From the NCBI GenBank assembly GCA_030530985.1, contig JAUMTX010000001.1:26993-90992 (forward strand): a stretch of DNA of 64,000 bases, given 5' to 3'. Source of the DNA: Corynebacterium sp. Its GTDB lineage: Bacteria; Actinomycetota; Actinomycetes; Mycobacteriales; Mycobacteriaceae. The notes under the pieces were generated by a model that was not told where the DNA came from, ran no database searches, and saw only the letters and a program-made list of their open reading frames with translations. A program made the translations under genes and the position numbers. Shown piece after piece: positions 18,594 through 26,442 of this stretch; the first letter of the stretch is position 1, and each line of letters begins with the position of its first letter.

Positions 18594-19439
18594 ATGTCTA
18601 ATTATTTGAGGAAAGAAGAGTCCCGCAGCCCAATGTTAAAAGCCGAACGTCTTGACCGTACGCTCAAACTACTTGAGAAGAACCGAGTCATCACTGTTGA
18701 TGAGTTGGTTGATACGCTCAATATTTCTGAGGCAACCGCACGCCGCGATCTTGAGCTTCTTGCTAAGAAGAAGCTCTTGATCCGTACGCGTGGTGGCGCT
18801 ATTTCCATTGATTCGAATAACGCCTTGACTGCCAAAATCACCTCCAGTGTTGCCGATACCAATGTGGAGGCAAAGAAGCATATTGGCAATCATGCCTTGC
18901 AGTTTGTACGTCCCGGCTGCACCATCGGACTGACCGGCGGCTCCACTATTCGCCTTTTCGCTGAGCAGCTCGCCGACTGGGCTGATGAACAGTTGGGCAG
19001 TGACACCATTCTGACGGCTGTCACTAACTCTATTGAGACTGCTTCGCGCCTTGCCAGGAGCACCCGCATTAAGGTACTTCTGACCGGTGGTGAGCTCAAT
19101 GGTCGTTCCTTTGAACTAACCGGGCCTTTCGCTAGCCATGTGCTCAATCAGCTTGCCTTGGACCTGTCCTTTATTGGCGTCAATGGTATTGACACCAATG
19201 GTCCTGGCACCACCGATGAATACGAGGCCATTGTGAATCGCCTCATGGTGGAGCGCTCCCTCACGTCCTATATTCTTGCGGACCACACCAAGTTTGGTAA
19301 GCGCTCGTTCTCCGTGCTGCGTACCACCGGCAAGTCCCCGCATATCATCACGGACAGCCCTGTGGAGGCCAGCCTGGCCCAGGCCCTCCAAACCATGGAC
19401 TATGAGATTCTCCAAGCCGCTGAAGTAGCCTACGAGTAA
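18594..19439 (+). CDS. DeoR-family transcriptional regulator
   Basis: 281 residues with an N-terminal winged helix-turn-helix (ERLDRTLKLLEKNRVITVDEL, ISEATARRDLELL) and the C-terminal DeoR sugar-phosphate sensor domain (IGLTGGSTIRLFAEQL, NSIETASRL, GVNGID). The family usually represses sugar operons and is released by a phosphorylated intermediate. It closes the plus-strand operon and is the likely local regulator of both sugar operons. An alternative start at 18633 (MLKAERLDR) is possible; the first ATG is kept because of the AGGG 6-7 nt upstream. Confidence 0.88.
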   Translation: MSNYLRKEESRSPMLKAERLDRTLKLLEKNRVITVDELVDTLNISEATARRDLELLAKKKLLIRTRGGAISIDSNNALTAKITSSVADTNVEAKKHIGNHALQFVRPGCTIGLTGGSTIRLFAEQLADWADEQLGSDTILTAVTNSIETASRLARSTRIKVLLTGGELNGRSFELTGPFASHVLNQLALDLSFIGVNGIDTNGPGTTDEYEAIVNRLMVERSLTSYILADHTKFGKRSFSVLRTTGKSPHIITDSPVEASLAQALQTMDYEILQAAEVAYE

Positions 19440-19464
19440 TCTTCACCAGTCCACCACTGCCCCA

Positions 19465-19492
19465 CCCCTGTGCTTCGGCACAGGGGTTTTTC
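19465..19492 (+). terminator. Terminator of the plus-strand sugar operon
   Basis: A perfect 9-bp stem CCCCTGTGC (19465-19473) / GCACAGGGG (19478-19486) with a TTCG tetraloop and six T, 25 nt after the regulator stop. Classic Rho-independent form. Confidence 0.93.
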
Positions 19493-19527
19493 CATGCCCA
19501 CCGAATTTCACATCCGAATCCGAACAT

Positions 19528-19560
19528 AAAAAATACCCCCTGTCCCGAAGGACAAGGGGC
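19528..19560 (-). terminator. Terminator of the rpsH-rplO operon
   Basis: Stem CCCC-TGTCC (19536-19545, one mismatch) / GGACA-GGGG (19550-19559) followed on the minus strand by a T-run (19528-19535). It lies 14 nt after the rplO stop and ends the ribosomal operon before the sugar island. Confidence 0.88.
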
Positions 19561-19573
19561 ACAGCTGAGGTTA

Positions 19574-20014
19574 TTAAGCCTCGGTTACGGAACCGCCAGC
19601 AGCCTCAATCTTCGCCTTAGCGGAAGAAGAGAACTTGGTAGCAGTTACGTTGAGCTTCTTGGCGATTTCGCCATCGCCCAGAACCTTAACTGGCTGGTTC
19701 TTGCGAACCAGGCCCTTGGCTACCATATCGGCAACGGTGACGTCACCCTCGAAGTGCTCGGCAAGATCGCTGACATTGACAACCTGGTAGGTGATCTTTG
19801 CAGGGTTCTTGAAGCCCTTCAACTTAGGAAGACGCATGTGAAGTGGCATCTGGCCACCCTCGAATGCAGCAGATACCTGCTTGCGGGCCTTGGTACCCTT
19901 GGTACCGCGACCAGCGGTCTTACCCTTGGAGCCTTCACCGCGGCCTACGCGGGTCTTGGCCTTATTTGCGCCGGGTGCGGGACGCAAATCGTGAAGTTTG
20001 ATTGGTTCACTCAT
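19574..20014 (-). CDS. rplO: 50S ribosomal protein L15
   Basis: 146 residues: [20 protein letters not shown] start, glycine-rich basic [19 protein letters not shown], and [18 protein letters not shown]. The start at 20014 has GGGAG upstream; the 10-residue upstream extension overlaps rpmD and is not family-like. It is the last gene of this spc-type block; secY, its usual neighbour, lies beyond the sugar island. Confidence 0.97.
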   Translation of the reverse strand: MSEPIKLHDLRPAPGANKAKTRVGRGEGSKGKTAGRGTKGTKARKQVSAAFEGGQMPLHMRLPKLKGFKNPAKITYQVVNVSDLAEHFEGDVTVADMVAKGLVRKNQPVKVLGDGEIAKKLNVTATKFSSSAKAKIEAAGGSVTEA

Positions 20015-20027
20015 GTTTACTCCCGAC

Positions 20028-20204
20028 CTATACTTCCTCAACAACGACCATGTGGCGCACCACGTTGATCATGCCACGCACCTCAGGGGTGTCTGGACGC
20101 TCAACAGTGTGGCGGATACGCTTCAGGCCGAGGCTGCGGAGGGAATCCTTCTGATTCTGCTTAGCACCAACGGTGCCCTTAACCTGTGTAATCTTCAGGG
20201 ACAT
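20028..20204 (-). CDS. rpmD: 50S ribosomal protein L30
   Basis: A 58-residue product beginning [18 protein letters not shown] and ending RHMVVVEEV, with the LRSLGLKRI and NVVRHMV blocks of L30. It lies in the rpsE-rplO gap with 3 nt after rpsE and 13 nt before rplO, the standard spc operon place. Confidence 0.97.
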   Translation of the reverse strand: MSLKITQVKGTVGAKQNQKDSLRSLGLKRIRHTVERPDTPEVRGMINVVRHMVVVEEV

Positions 20205-20207
20205 GGC

Positions 20208-20828
20208 TTAAGCCTCCTGACTTGCGCGAGCGCGCAGGATACGGGCTGGAGCGACCTCTTCAAGGGTCTTGCCACGACGGGCAGCAACCTCTTCAGGGCG
20301 AGCCAGCTGCTTGAGGCCATCCACAGTAGCGTGGACAACGTTAATAGCATTGTCGGAGCCGAGGGACTTGCAGAGAATGTCCTGCACGCCTGCGCACTCC
20401 AGAACCGGACGGGCAGCACCACCGGCGATAACACCGGTACCAGCAGCAGCTGGGCGCATCATAACAACGCCAGCGGCAGCCTCACCCTGAACTGGGTGGG
20501 TGATGGTACCTGCAACCATTGGAACGCGGAAGAAGTTCTTGCGAGCCTCTTCAGCACCCTTCTGGATAGCAGCTGGAACTTCCTTGGCCTTACCATAGCC
20601 AACGCCGACGAGACCCTTACCGTCACCAACGATGACGAGAGCGGTGAAGCTAAAGCGACGACCACCCTTAACCACCTTGGAAACACGGTTAATGGTCACA
20701 ACGCGCTCAATGTACTGGGAGCGCTCGTCCTGCTGAGAATTACGACGGTCATCGCGGCGGCCGCGACGCTCGTTGCGGTTTTCGTTATTGTCGGCACGCT
20801 GGCCGTCGCGTCGTTCACGTCCTGGCAT
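20208..20828 (-). CDS. rpsE: 30S ribosomal protein S5
   Basis: 206 residues. An Arg/Asn/Glu-rich N-terminal extension (about 1-38) typical of actinobacteria precedes the double-stranded RNA-binding domain ([21 protein letters not shown]) and the S5 C-terminal domain ([13 protein letters not shown]). It lies between rplR and rpmD. Confidence 0.98.
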   Translation of the reverse strand: MPGRERRDGQRADNNENRNERRGRRDDRRNSQQDERSQYIERVVTINRVSKVVKGGRRFSFTALVIVGDGKGLVGVGYGKAKEVPAAIQKGAEEARKNFFRVPMVAGTITHPVQGEAAAGVVMMRPAAAGTGVIAGGAARPVLECAGVQDILCKSLGSDNAINVVHATVDGLKQLARPEEVAARRGKTLEEVAPARILRARASQEA

Positions 20829-20868
20829 TACGCGATCCTTCCGTAGTTATTAATTGCTGAGATGGCCA

Positions 20869-21264
20869 TTAGAACTCCAAACCACCTTCACGTGCACCGT
20901 CGGCCAGCGCAGCAACGCGGCCGTGATACTTGTAGCCTGCACGGTCGAAGACAACAGTCTTGATGCCGGCAGCAGCGGCGCGCTCAGCGATGAGCTGGCC
21001 GACCTTGGCTGCACGAGCCTTCTTGTCGCCTTCAACAGACTTGATAGCGGCTTCCATGGTGGAAGCGGATACCAAGGTGTGGCCCTTGAGGTCGTCGATA
21101 ACCTGAGCATGCATATGGCGGGAGGTACGGTGCACTACGAGACGTGGGGTCTCTGCGGTACCACGCATAAACTTGCGGATGCGGTTGTGTCGACGAGCAC
21201 GTGCGATACGACGGCGGGTGGAGATATCCTTGCCGATTGGGAGACGCTTGTTTGTATTGCTCAT
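20869..21264 (-). CDS. rplR: 50S ribosomal protein L18
   Basis: 131 residues with [18 protein letters not shown] and the [20 protein letters not shown] 5S rRNA-binding C-terminus. Its ATG overlaps the rplF stop by one base (TAATG), indicating coupled translation. Confidence 0.97.
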   Translation of the reverse strand: MSNTNKRLPIGKDISTRRRIARARRHNRIRKFMRGTAETPRLVVHRTSRHMHAQVIDDLKGHTLVSASTMEAAIKSVEGDKKARAAKVGQLIAERAAAAGIKTVVFDRAGYKYHGRVAALADGAREGGLEF

Positions 21265-21800
21265 TACTTACCCGTCTTTCCGACCTTGCGGCGAATCTGC
21301 TCACCCTCGTAGCGGATGCCCTTACCCTTATAAGGATCATCCTTACGCAAACGACGGATGATAGCTGCGATCTGGCCGACCTTTTGCTTATCAATACCAG
21401 AGATGGAGAACTTGGTGGTGCCATCAACAGCAAAGGTGACGCCCTCTGGGGCCTCAATCAGAACTGGGTGGCTGTAACCAAGGGCGAACTCAAGGTCCTT
21501 GCCCTTAGCCTGAACACGGTAACCAACACCGAAGATTTCCATCTTGATGGTGTAGCCCTCGGTAACACCGACGACCATGTTGTTGATCAGGGAGCGGGAG
21601 AGACCGTGGAGTGCACGGTTCTTGCGCTGATCGTCTGGACGAGTAACAGCAATCTCGTTGTTCTCGTAGTTAATAGCAATAGGAGCTGGAACATCAACGT
21701 TCAGGGAACCCTTAGGACCCTTAACAGCAACGTTCTGACCAGTGATGGTCACCTCTACGCCGTTAGGAACAACGACTGGGTGCTTACCAATACGCGACAT
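21264..21800 (-). CDS. rplF: 50S ribosomal protein L6
   Basis: 178 residues with two L6 repeats; [17 protein letters not shown] start and the signature [11 protein letters not shown]-like block near the C-terminus. It lies 12 nt after rpsH and overlaps rplR by one base. Confidence 0.98.
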   Translation of the reverse strand: MSRIGKHPVVVPNGVEVTITGQNVAVKGPKGSLNVDVPAPIAINYENNEIAVTRPDDQRKNRALHGLSRSLINNMVVGVTEGYTIKMEIFGVGYRVQAKGKDLEFALGYSHPVLIEAPEGVTFAVDGTTKFSISGIDKQKVGQIAAIIRRLRKDDPYKGKGIRYEGEQIRRKVGKTGK

Positions 21801-21812
21801 GTCAATCCTCCC

Positions 21813-22211
21813 TTACCAGACGTAGGCGAGGACTTCCCCACCTACACCCTTGTTAGCTGCCTGACGGTCGGTAAGAAGGCCCTGAGAGGTGGAGATGATA
21901 GCAACACCGAGGCCACCGAGTACCTGAGGCAGGTTGGTGGACTTGGTGTACACACGCAGACCAGGCTTGGAAACGCGACGTACACCAGAGATGGAACGCT
22001 GACGGTTTGCACCGTACTTGAGCTGAATGGTGAGGGTCTTGCCTACCTTGGCATCCTCAACCTTGTAGTCAGCAATATAACCCTCGGTCTTCAAGATTTC
22101 AGCAATATTTGCCTTCAGCTTGGAGGAGGGCATGGATACGGAATCGTGGTGCGCATTATTAGCGTTGCGCACGCGCGACAGCATATCCGCAATTGGATCT
22201 GTCATGGTCAT
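21813..22211 (-). CDS. rpsH: 30S ribosomal protein S8
   Basis: 132 residues: [20 protein letters not shown] start and the C-terminal GGEVLAYVW. The start at 22211 gives the normal corynebacterial length; an upstream ATG at 22253 gives an unlikely 14-residue extension. It is the first gene of this ribosomal operon: rplE and rpsN, which precede it in most bacteria, are not present. The 211 nt upstream to the PAP2 gene stop contain its promoter. Confidence 0.96.
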   Translation of the reverse strand: MTMTDPIADMLSRVRNANNAHHDSVSMPSSKLKANIAEILKTEGYIADYKVEDAKVGKTLTIQLKYGANRQRSISGVRRVSKPGLRVYTKSTNLPQVLGGLGVAIISTSQGLLTDRQAANKGVGGEVLAYVW

Positions 22212-22422
22212 AAGAAAAGACCTGATACCTTTCTCGTTGCGGTTCCGACTCACCCTACGTTATCGCCATACAGCCACTAGCGCCGGCGCGACTCAATAGC
22301 CGTGCAGCTCGCTGCCGATTGTTTGACGGACGTGTTAGGCAAGGGGCCTACAACAAATCTCGATACTTACAGACTTCGTGGACACAAAGCCGAACTATTA
22401 CTTTAGTACACTTTCTCGGCTT

Positions 22423-23667
22423 TTACAAACTGAGGACGTGGACATTACCTGCATCATCAAGCTGGTAGCGTGCCGCAAAAGCCGCCGCTAGATTCAGTCG
22501 CTCCCAGGAAGCCTTGCCGGCTACATCCAAAGGCATGCCGGATGGGGTGGCAGTCTGCTCCAAAATCTGGCGCCTCTGCTCCCAATTGAGCTCTGGGAAT
22601 TTATTAACCAGCAGGTCAGGTGCCTGTTGTGGCACAATCATTGCTTCGCTTGTCGACGCAATAGCCTCAAAGCCATAACTCATGCGTTCCGTATACTCCC
22701 CCACCGGATTGGTGGAATACGGGGCATTGACCCCTTGGGGATTAAGGCTATGGCGCCAAGCCAATTCGGCACGAATCTCCTCGGCGGCAGCGGTCACGGC
22801 CGCACGCATCTTTGGATCATTCCACCTATCGGCAGCAGCTGCGGTACCCGTCATGCGGCCACCCATAATATCGAGCGGGTAGTGCACGCCCAAAACCATG
22901 CGGTTATATCCGGATTCGGAACCACGGGCCAAAAGCTGCTCGGAATACTCCGGCAGGGCTGCGGCCAGAAGGGTGGTCACCCAGGTTGCCTGGTTGGTGT
23001 GTCCGGAAGGGAAGGACTTACTGGATAGATAAATCTCTTCCCCGGGAACCTCATAGCGCTTAATGCGCTCCGGTGCGGAGACAAATGGGCGTGAGTTTTT
23101 ATAAATTGCCTTTTCCACAAAGGTGGAGGAGGCGATACCACCGGCACGGGCAAACCAGCCACCATTAAAAAGCATGCTGGTTTTTGGCAGGCGGTGTTCC
23201 GCCAGGGCGGTCTTGAGATATTCTGCGTTCTCGGTACCGAAGGCGTCGATAATCGCAGTAAATACACCGTCCTGGTCGGCGAGGGCGTCGGACTGTGCCC
23301 TGGCGATAGTTTCAGGACTGGCATTATTATTAATGTCCACTACCTGGTCCAGGTTGGACACCATGACAGCTTGGTTGGTCTTCAGGTTTTTGAAATCTGA
23401 AATCACATCCAGATAGACGCCCCAGGGATGGGAGCTCAAATCTGAAATATAGCCAACATAATCACCCAGGCCAAAGCGCACAGGAATCGGCGCACCTTCG
23501 TGCAGAACCGGCTCCTCTTGACCCGGGGCCACAGCAGGAATAGTGGGCAGCTCACCGGCCGAAGCCACCATTGGTGACTGGGCCGTGGAGGCGCATACTA
23601 CTCCCGCTGCAAGCACCGCTGCCAGCGGTTTTTTAATCGCCAATCTGGTCACGTCCTCGCATAACAA
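22423..23667 (-). CDS. Secreted PAP2-type acid phosphatase
   Basis: About 414 residues with a signal peptide (PLAAVLAAGVVCASTAQ). The three phosphatase motifs are visible: K-X6-RP (KAIYKNSRP), PSGH (FPSGHTNQ) and the R-X5-H-X3-D motif (NRMVLGVHYPLD). It resembles class A-type nonspecific acid phosphatases of the PAP2 superfamily, acting outside the membrane. The true start may be a TTG at 23643, which has GAGGA about 10 nt upstream and leads directly into the signal peptide; either way the 5' end overlaps the ppk2 coding end. Coupling with the polyphosphate kinase gene suggests a phosphate-metabolism pair. Confidence 0.85.
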   Translation of the reverse strand: MLCEDVTRLAIKKPLAAVLAAGVVCASTAQSPMVASAGELPTIPAVAPGQEEPVLHEGAPIPVRFGLGDYVGYISDLSSHPWGVYLDVISDFKNLKTNQAVMVSNLDQVVDINNNASPETIARAQSDALADQDGVFTAIIDAFGTENAEYLKTALAEHRLPKTSMLFNGGWFARAGGIASSTFVEKAIYKNSRPFVSAPERIKRYEVPGEEIYLSSKSFPSGHTNQATWVTTLLAAALPEYSEQLLARGSESGYNRMVLGVHYPLDIMGGRMTGTAAAADRWNDPKMRAAVTAAAEEIRAELAWRHSLNPQGVNAPYSTNPVGEYTERMSYGFEAIASTSEAMIVPQQAPDLLVNKFPELNWEQRRQILEQTATPSGMPLDVAGKASWERLNLAAAFAARYQLDDAGNVHVLSL

Positions 23668-24532
23668 TCAGCGGATCTGGCTCGCCAACAAGTTCATGAT
23701 CCTTACCCGTGTACTCAAACTTGGAGAGGATATACTTCATGGCATTGAGGCGGGCGCGCTTCTTATCATTGGAGCGAATGGTGATCCATGGGGACTCATC
23801 CGTATCGGTATAGCGGAACTGCTCTTCCTTGGCGCGGGTGTAATCATCCCAGCGATCCAAGGACGCCAGGTCCATTGGGGAGAGCTTCCACTGACGCACA
23901 GGATCCACCTGACGGATAGCAAAGCGGGTGCGCTGCTCCTTCTGGCTCACGGAGAACCAGAACTTGGTCAGCGAAATACCGGAACCCATAATCATATTTT
24001 CGAGCATTGGTACCTCACGCAGGAATTCTGCGTGCTGGGATTCAGTACAGAAGCCCATGACGCGCTCCACACCGGAGCGGTTGTACCAGGAGCGGTCGAA
24101 GAAGACAATCTCACCGGCGGCTGGGAAGTGCTCAATATAGCGCTGGAAATACCAGGAGGTGGACTCACGTGGGGATGGCTTTTCCAAAGCCACGGTGCGC
24201 GCACCACGAGGATTCAAGTGCTCATTGAAGCGCTTAATGGTGCCACCCTTACCGGCTGCGTCACGGCCCTCAAAGAGGATAATGTGGCGCTGACCAGTAT
24301 CCTTGGTCCAGTTCTGCCACTTCAGGAGCTCAATCTGCAACAGGCGCTTGGTGTGGTCATATTCATGACGGCTCATGCGCTCTGAGTATGGGTAATTCTC
24401 GCGCCAGGTTTCTACTGGCTGGCCTGATGGGGTGATGAGGACTGGATCATCCTCGTCGGTGTCATCGACGATATAGCCCTCAGTTGCTGCCAGATCTACT
24501 ACTGGCAGATCATTGTCCGAACTTCTCTTCAT
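23633..24532 (-). CDS. ppk2: Polyphosphate kinase 2
   Basis: 299 residues. PPK2 uses polyphosphate to phosphorylate nucleoside diphosphates or the reverse. Walker A is EGRDAAGKGG (residues 88-97), Walker B is FDRSWYNRSG, and the lid region includes VDPVRQWKLSPMD. In Corynebacterium glutamicum a ppk2 gene also lies beside the porin genes and groEL2, and the same neighbourhood is seen here. Its terminator region borders the first porin pair. Confidence 0.95.
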   Translation of the reverse strand: MKRSSDNDLPVVDLAATEGYIVDDTDEDDPVLITPSGQPVETWRENYPYSERMSRHEYDHTKRLLQIELLKWQNWTKDTGQRHIILFEGRDAAGKGGTIKRFNEHLNPRGARTVALEKPSPRESTSWYFQRYIEHFPAAGEIVFFDRSWYNRSGVERVMGFCTESQHAEFLREVPMLENMIMGSGISLTKFWFSVSQKEQRTRFAIRQVDPVRQWKLSPMDLASLDRWDDYTRAKEEQFRYTDTDESPWITIRSNDKKRARLNAMKYILSKFEYTGKDHELVGEPDPLIVMRGRDQIGD

Positions 24533-24576
24533 GCTTATATTCTAGCTAACAATTGCTCCATTAATTGCAGACACGC

Positions 24577-24610
24577 AAAAAACCCCGCTCCACCAGGTGG
24601 AACGGGGTTG
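24577..24610 (-). terminator. Terminator of porin pair 1
   Basis: Stem AACCCCG-TCCACC (24581-24594) / GGTGGA-CGGGGTT (24596-24609) followed on the minus strand by six T. It lies 18 nt after the porA-like gene stop. Confidence 0.9.
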
Positions 24611-24627
24611 CAAAAAACGGGTTAAGA

Positions 24628-24795
24628 TTACTTAACACCCTGAAGGATGTCAGCAAGACCGTCGAAGATGGCGTAGAGCGCATAAGCAGCGTTCTTGAAG
24701 GTGCCGAAGTTGAAGTTCAGGCCGGCAATCTTGTAGCCAGAATTAGCAACAGAGAAGCTTGCGAGGGACTCGAGTGCCTTGTATACACTTTCCAT
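24628..24795 (-). CDS. porA: PorA-like mycomembrane porin subunit, pair 1
   Basis: A 55-residue acidic/hydrophobic polypeptide starting MESVYKALESLASFS, with AGGAG 9 nt before the ATG. It has no signal peptide, like PorA of C. glutamicum (which begins MENVYEFLGNL), and lies next to a PorH-like gene in the same order and neighbourhood (ppk2 - porA - porH - groEL2). In C. glutamicum PorA and PorH together form the main cation-selective mycomembrane channel and are O-mycoloylated on Ser; several Ser residues here (3, 10, 13, 15) are candidates. Too short for routine gene callers. Confidence 0.85.
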   Translation of the reverse strand: MESVYKALESLASFSVANSGYKIAGLNFNFGTFKNAAYALYAIFDGLADILQGVK

Positions 24796-24837
24796 TATGT
24801 TTTCTCCTTAAAAAAAATTTCTACAGCGGAATTCTGA

Positions 24838-25008
24838 CTAGCTGTCCAGCTGAGCCAGGCCAGCAGCACCGAGGGCAGCATTGCTCTTAGAACCGAAGAG
24901 AGCTGCGAAGGTGTTCAGAACTACAGGGACGTACTTGATCAGCGCGTGCACGCCGCTGAAGAAAGCGGAGACGTCGCCAAGCTGGGTCTTGAGCAGAGAG
25001 ATATCCAT
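24838..25008 (-). CDS. porH: PorH-like mycomembrane porin subunit, pair 1
   Basis: A 56-residue product starting MDISLLKTQLGDVSAFFSG, with AAGGAG before the ATG. The start matches C. glutamicum PorH (MDLSLLKETLG). It lacks a signal peptide, as in the family, and ends with LGAAGLAQLDS, whose terminal Ser corresponds in place to the mycoloylated Ser56 of PorH. It lies 42 nt upstream of the porA-like gene. It would be the pore partner of PorA in the outer mycolate layer. Confidence 0.85.
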   Translation of the reverse strand: MDISLLKTQLGDVSAFFSGVHALIKYVPVVLNTFAALFGSKSNAALGAAGLAQLDS

Positions 25009-25403
25009 TAGAAAAACTCCTTAATGGGTTTAGCCACCCGCAGGTGGTCTGTTTTCCAGTTGCTGAATGCCCTGAGGCATATCGGATTCCAATTTAGGAC
25101 AGCCCTAATTTTTTTTCAAACGCCCCCAAGCCCGCGTTCCCCCTACATTTGACAAACTACCAATCCGTAGCCTGTCGACGAACCAAATAATAGGCAAAAT
25201 CCAATAATCATTTAAAAACACATAGCCACAAACATTAAGGAAAGCTGGCAAATGTCAGGAATTTGCTTGATAACTAGGAATAATCGCTGCTGAGGTTAAT
25301 TAATTAGATGAACTACTTGCAGTTTGCATACCCCCACTCACAGCAAGTAATGCAAACTTAGTATAAGTACTTTTCTGTGTTGCATAAAATTAGCATAGCG
25401 CAT
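25009..25403 (-). promoter_or_regulatory. Promoter/leader region of porin pair 1
   Basis: A non-coding interval of about 395 nt upstream of the pair-1 genes. It contains a perfect 9-bp inverted repeat AGTTTGCAT (25321-25329) / ATGCAAACT (25350-25358) with a nested ACTTGC / GCAAGT pair, and a TGCATAAAA motif at 25381 that recurs at 25937 and 26010. It is strikingly AT-rich. No coding sequence was seen. The long leader suggests strong or environment-controlled porin transcription. Confidence 0.55.
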
Positions 25404-25445
25404 AAAAAATAGCTACGGTAGAGGGAGAAGAACTACCGTAGCTAT
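25404..25445 (-). terminator. Terminator of porin pair 2
   Basis: A perfect 12-bp stem TAGCTACGGTAG (25410-25421) / CTACCGTAGCTA (25433-25444) followed on the minus strand by a T-run (25404-25409). It lies 40 nt after the pair-2 porA-like stop. Confidence 0.93.
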
Positions 25446-25484
25446 CGTGTGTGCATCATCCTGATTGACCGGGTATGAGCCGGT

Positions 25485-25652
25485 CTACTTCACGCCCTTG
25501 AGGATATCCGCAAGAGCACCGAAGATCTTGCCCAGTGCATGAATGGTTGGGCCAAGCTGACCAAAGTTCCAGTTCAATGGGCCGAGAGTATAGCCGCTCT
25601 TTGCGTCGGAGAAAGAAGCGAGGCTCTCTAGTGCCTTGTATACAGAATTCAT
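25485..25652 (-). CDS. porA: PorA-like mycomembrane porin subunit, pair 2
   Basis: 55 residues, MNSVYKALESLASFSDAKSG, with AAGGAG before the ATG. The first fifteen residues differ from pair-1 PorA only at residue 2, the two share the C-terminus ADILxGVK, and they have the same length, so they are recent paralogues. The middle (WNFGQLGPTIHALGKIF) differs, which could alter channel charge or size. It lies 24 nt after the pair-2 porH-like gene. Confidence 0.84.
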   Translation of the reverse strand: MNSVYKALESLASFSDAKSGYTLGPLNWNFGQLGPTIHALGKIFGALADILKGVK

Positions 25653-25676
25653 AATCGTACTCCTTGCTTATGCGGC

Positions 25677-25814
25677 CTATACGCCGTACTTGCCATTACT
25701 CAAAATCAGGACCAGGCCTCGTAGCAATGTCGGCACATGAACAATCAGGCCGTGCACGCCAGAGAAAAAGGCTGAAAGGTCACCCAATTGGGTCTTGACC
25801 AGGGAGATATCCAT
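25677..25814 (-). CDS. porH: PorH-like mycomembrane porin subunit, pair 2 (short)
   Basis: 45 residues, MDISLVKTQLGDLSAFFSGV, with AAGGAG before the ATG. It is near-identical to pair-1 PorH over the first 22 residues, then diverges and stops 11 residues earlier (ends NGKYGV), so it lacks the terminal Ser region that carries the mycolate in the C. glutamicum protein. It may be a functional variant or a decaying copy. Confidence 0.82.
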   Translation of the reverse strand: MDISLVKTQLGDLSAFFSGVHGLIVHVPTLLRGLVLILSNGKYGV

Positions 25815-26213
25815 GGTTGACTCCTTACTACCCGACAGGCGGGATTATGACTACAAATGAATCGAATGGAACTCTGCAACCGTAGGTCGCAGCGTCTGGA
25901 AGTAGAGAATAATGGATCTGCAACGGTTTTACAAACTGCATAAAAACGAATCGGCTATAAAAACCGATCTGAGTAGTATAAAAACGCAGGTATTTCCCGC
26001 TTTTAACTCTGCATAAAATTTTTTCGCCCGCTCTGCAGCGTCCAGCTTTTTACCCCCAAACGGGGGTAATTCAGTCAATGCACAGTCTGCACGGGTTTTC
26101 GCAAAAATAAATCGCCACAGCAGTATACAAAAGCCCCAAAAAAGTGATTCTAATCACGTAGTTAATCTGCGTACATGATACATTTCTACTACGCTAAAGG
26201 CGTGTTGACTCAT
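25815..26213 (-). promoter_or_regulatory. Promoter/leader region of porin pair 2
   Basis: A 399-nt non-coding interval holding several inverted repeats: TTACCCCC/GGGGGTAA (26050-26069), a CRP-like GTGATTCTAATCAC (26144-26157) and a short ATCGG/CCGAT hairpin near 25951-25969. Two TGCATAAAA motifs (25937, 26010) match one in the pair-1 leader. No coding sequence was seen. Confidence 0.5.
26144..26157 (-). promoter_or_regulatory. CRP/GlxR-like palindrome upstream of porin pair 2
   Basis: GTGATTCTAATCAC is a perfect GTGA-N6-TCAC palindrome, the core of the CRP/GlxR consensus, though the outermost T and A and the central TA are not matched. It lies about 330 nt before the pair-2 porH start, near where a distal promoter would be. 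Confidence 0.4.
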
Positions 26214-26250
26214 AAAAAAGACCCTGCTCGTGGCGGAACCACGAACAGGG
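26214..26250 (-). terminator. Terminator of porin pair 3
   Basis: Stem CCCTG-TCGTGG (26223-26234, one bulge) / CCACGA-CAGGG (26239-26250) followed by six T on the minus strand (26214-26219). It lies 20 nt after the pair-3 porA-like stop. Confidence 0.9.
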
Positions 26251-26270
26251 CTGGGCGTCGAATATGAACT

Positions 26271-26426
26271 TTAGCCGGCTGCAAAGGACAGCAGGTACTT
26301 AGCGCCACTCATGAGGTAGTAGAGCGGGGTAACGAGGCCGGAGAGGTCACTCAGGGTCACATTAAAAACAGAGGAGTTAGAACTCCACTCGGCAACATTG
26401 TTGAGGAAATTAATAATGGTGGTCAT
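26271..26426 (-). CDS. PorA-like small membrane polypeptide, pair 3 (diverged)
   Basis: 51 residues beginning MTTIINFLNNVAEWSSNSS and ending YLLSFAAG, with AAAGG before the ATG. It lacks sequence identity to the other two PorA copies but has the same size, no signal peptide, a Ser-rich amphipathic body and the same place downstream of a PorH-like gene with its own terminator. The assignment rests on size, position and character, not on homology. Confidence 0.6.
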   Translation of the reverse strand: MTTIINFLNNVAEWSSNSSVFNVTLSDLSGLVTPLYYLMSGAKYLLSFAAG

Positions 26427-26442
26427 CTGTAGGGCCTTTCAG

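Noticed and set aside
24565-24837. A 90-codon plus-strand open frame over the first porin gene
   Set aside because: It runs through a terminator stem and has no start signal; the minus-strand porA-like gene has a good ribosome binding site, a known family start and its own terminator.
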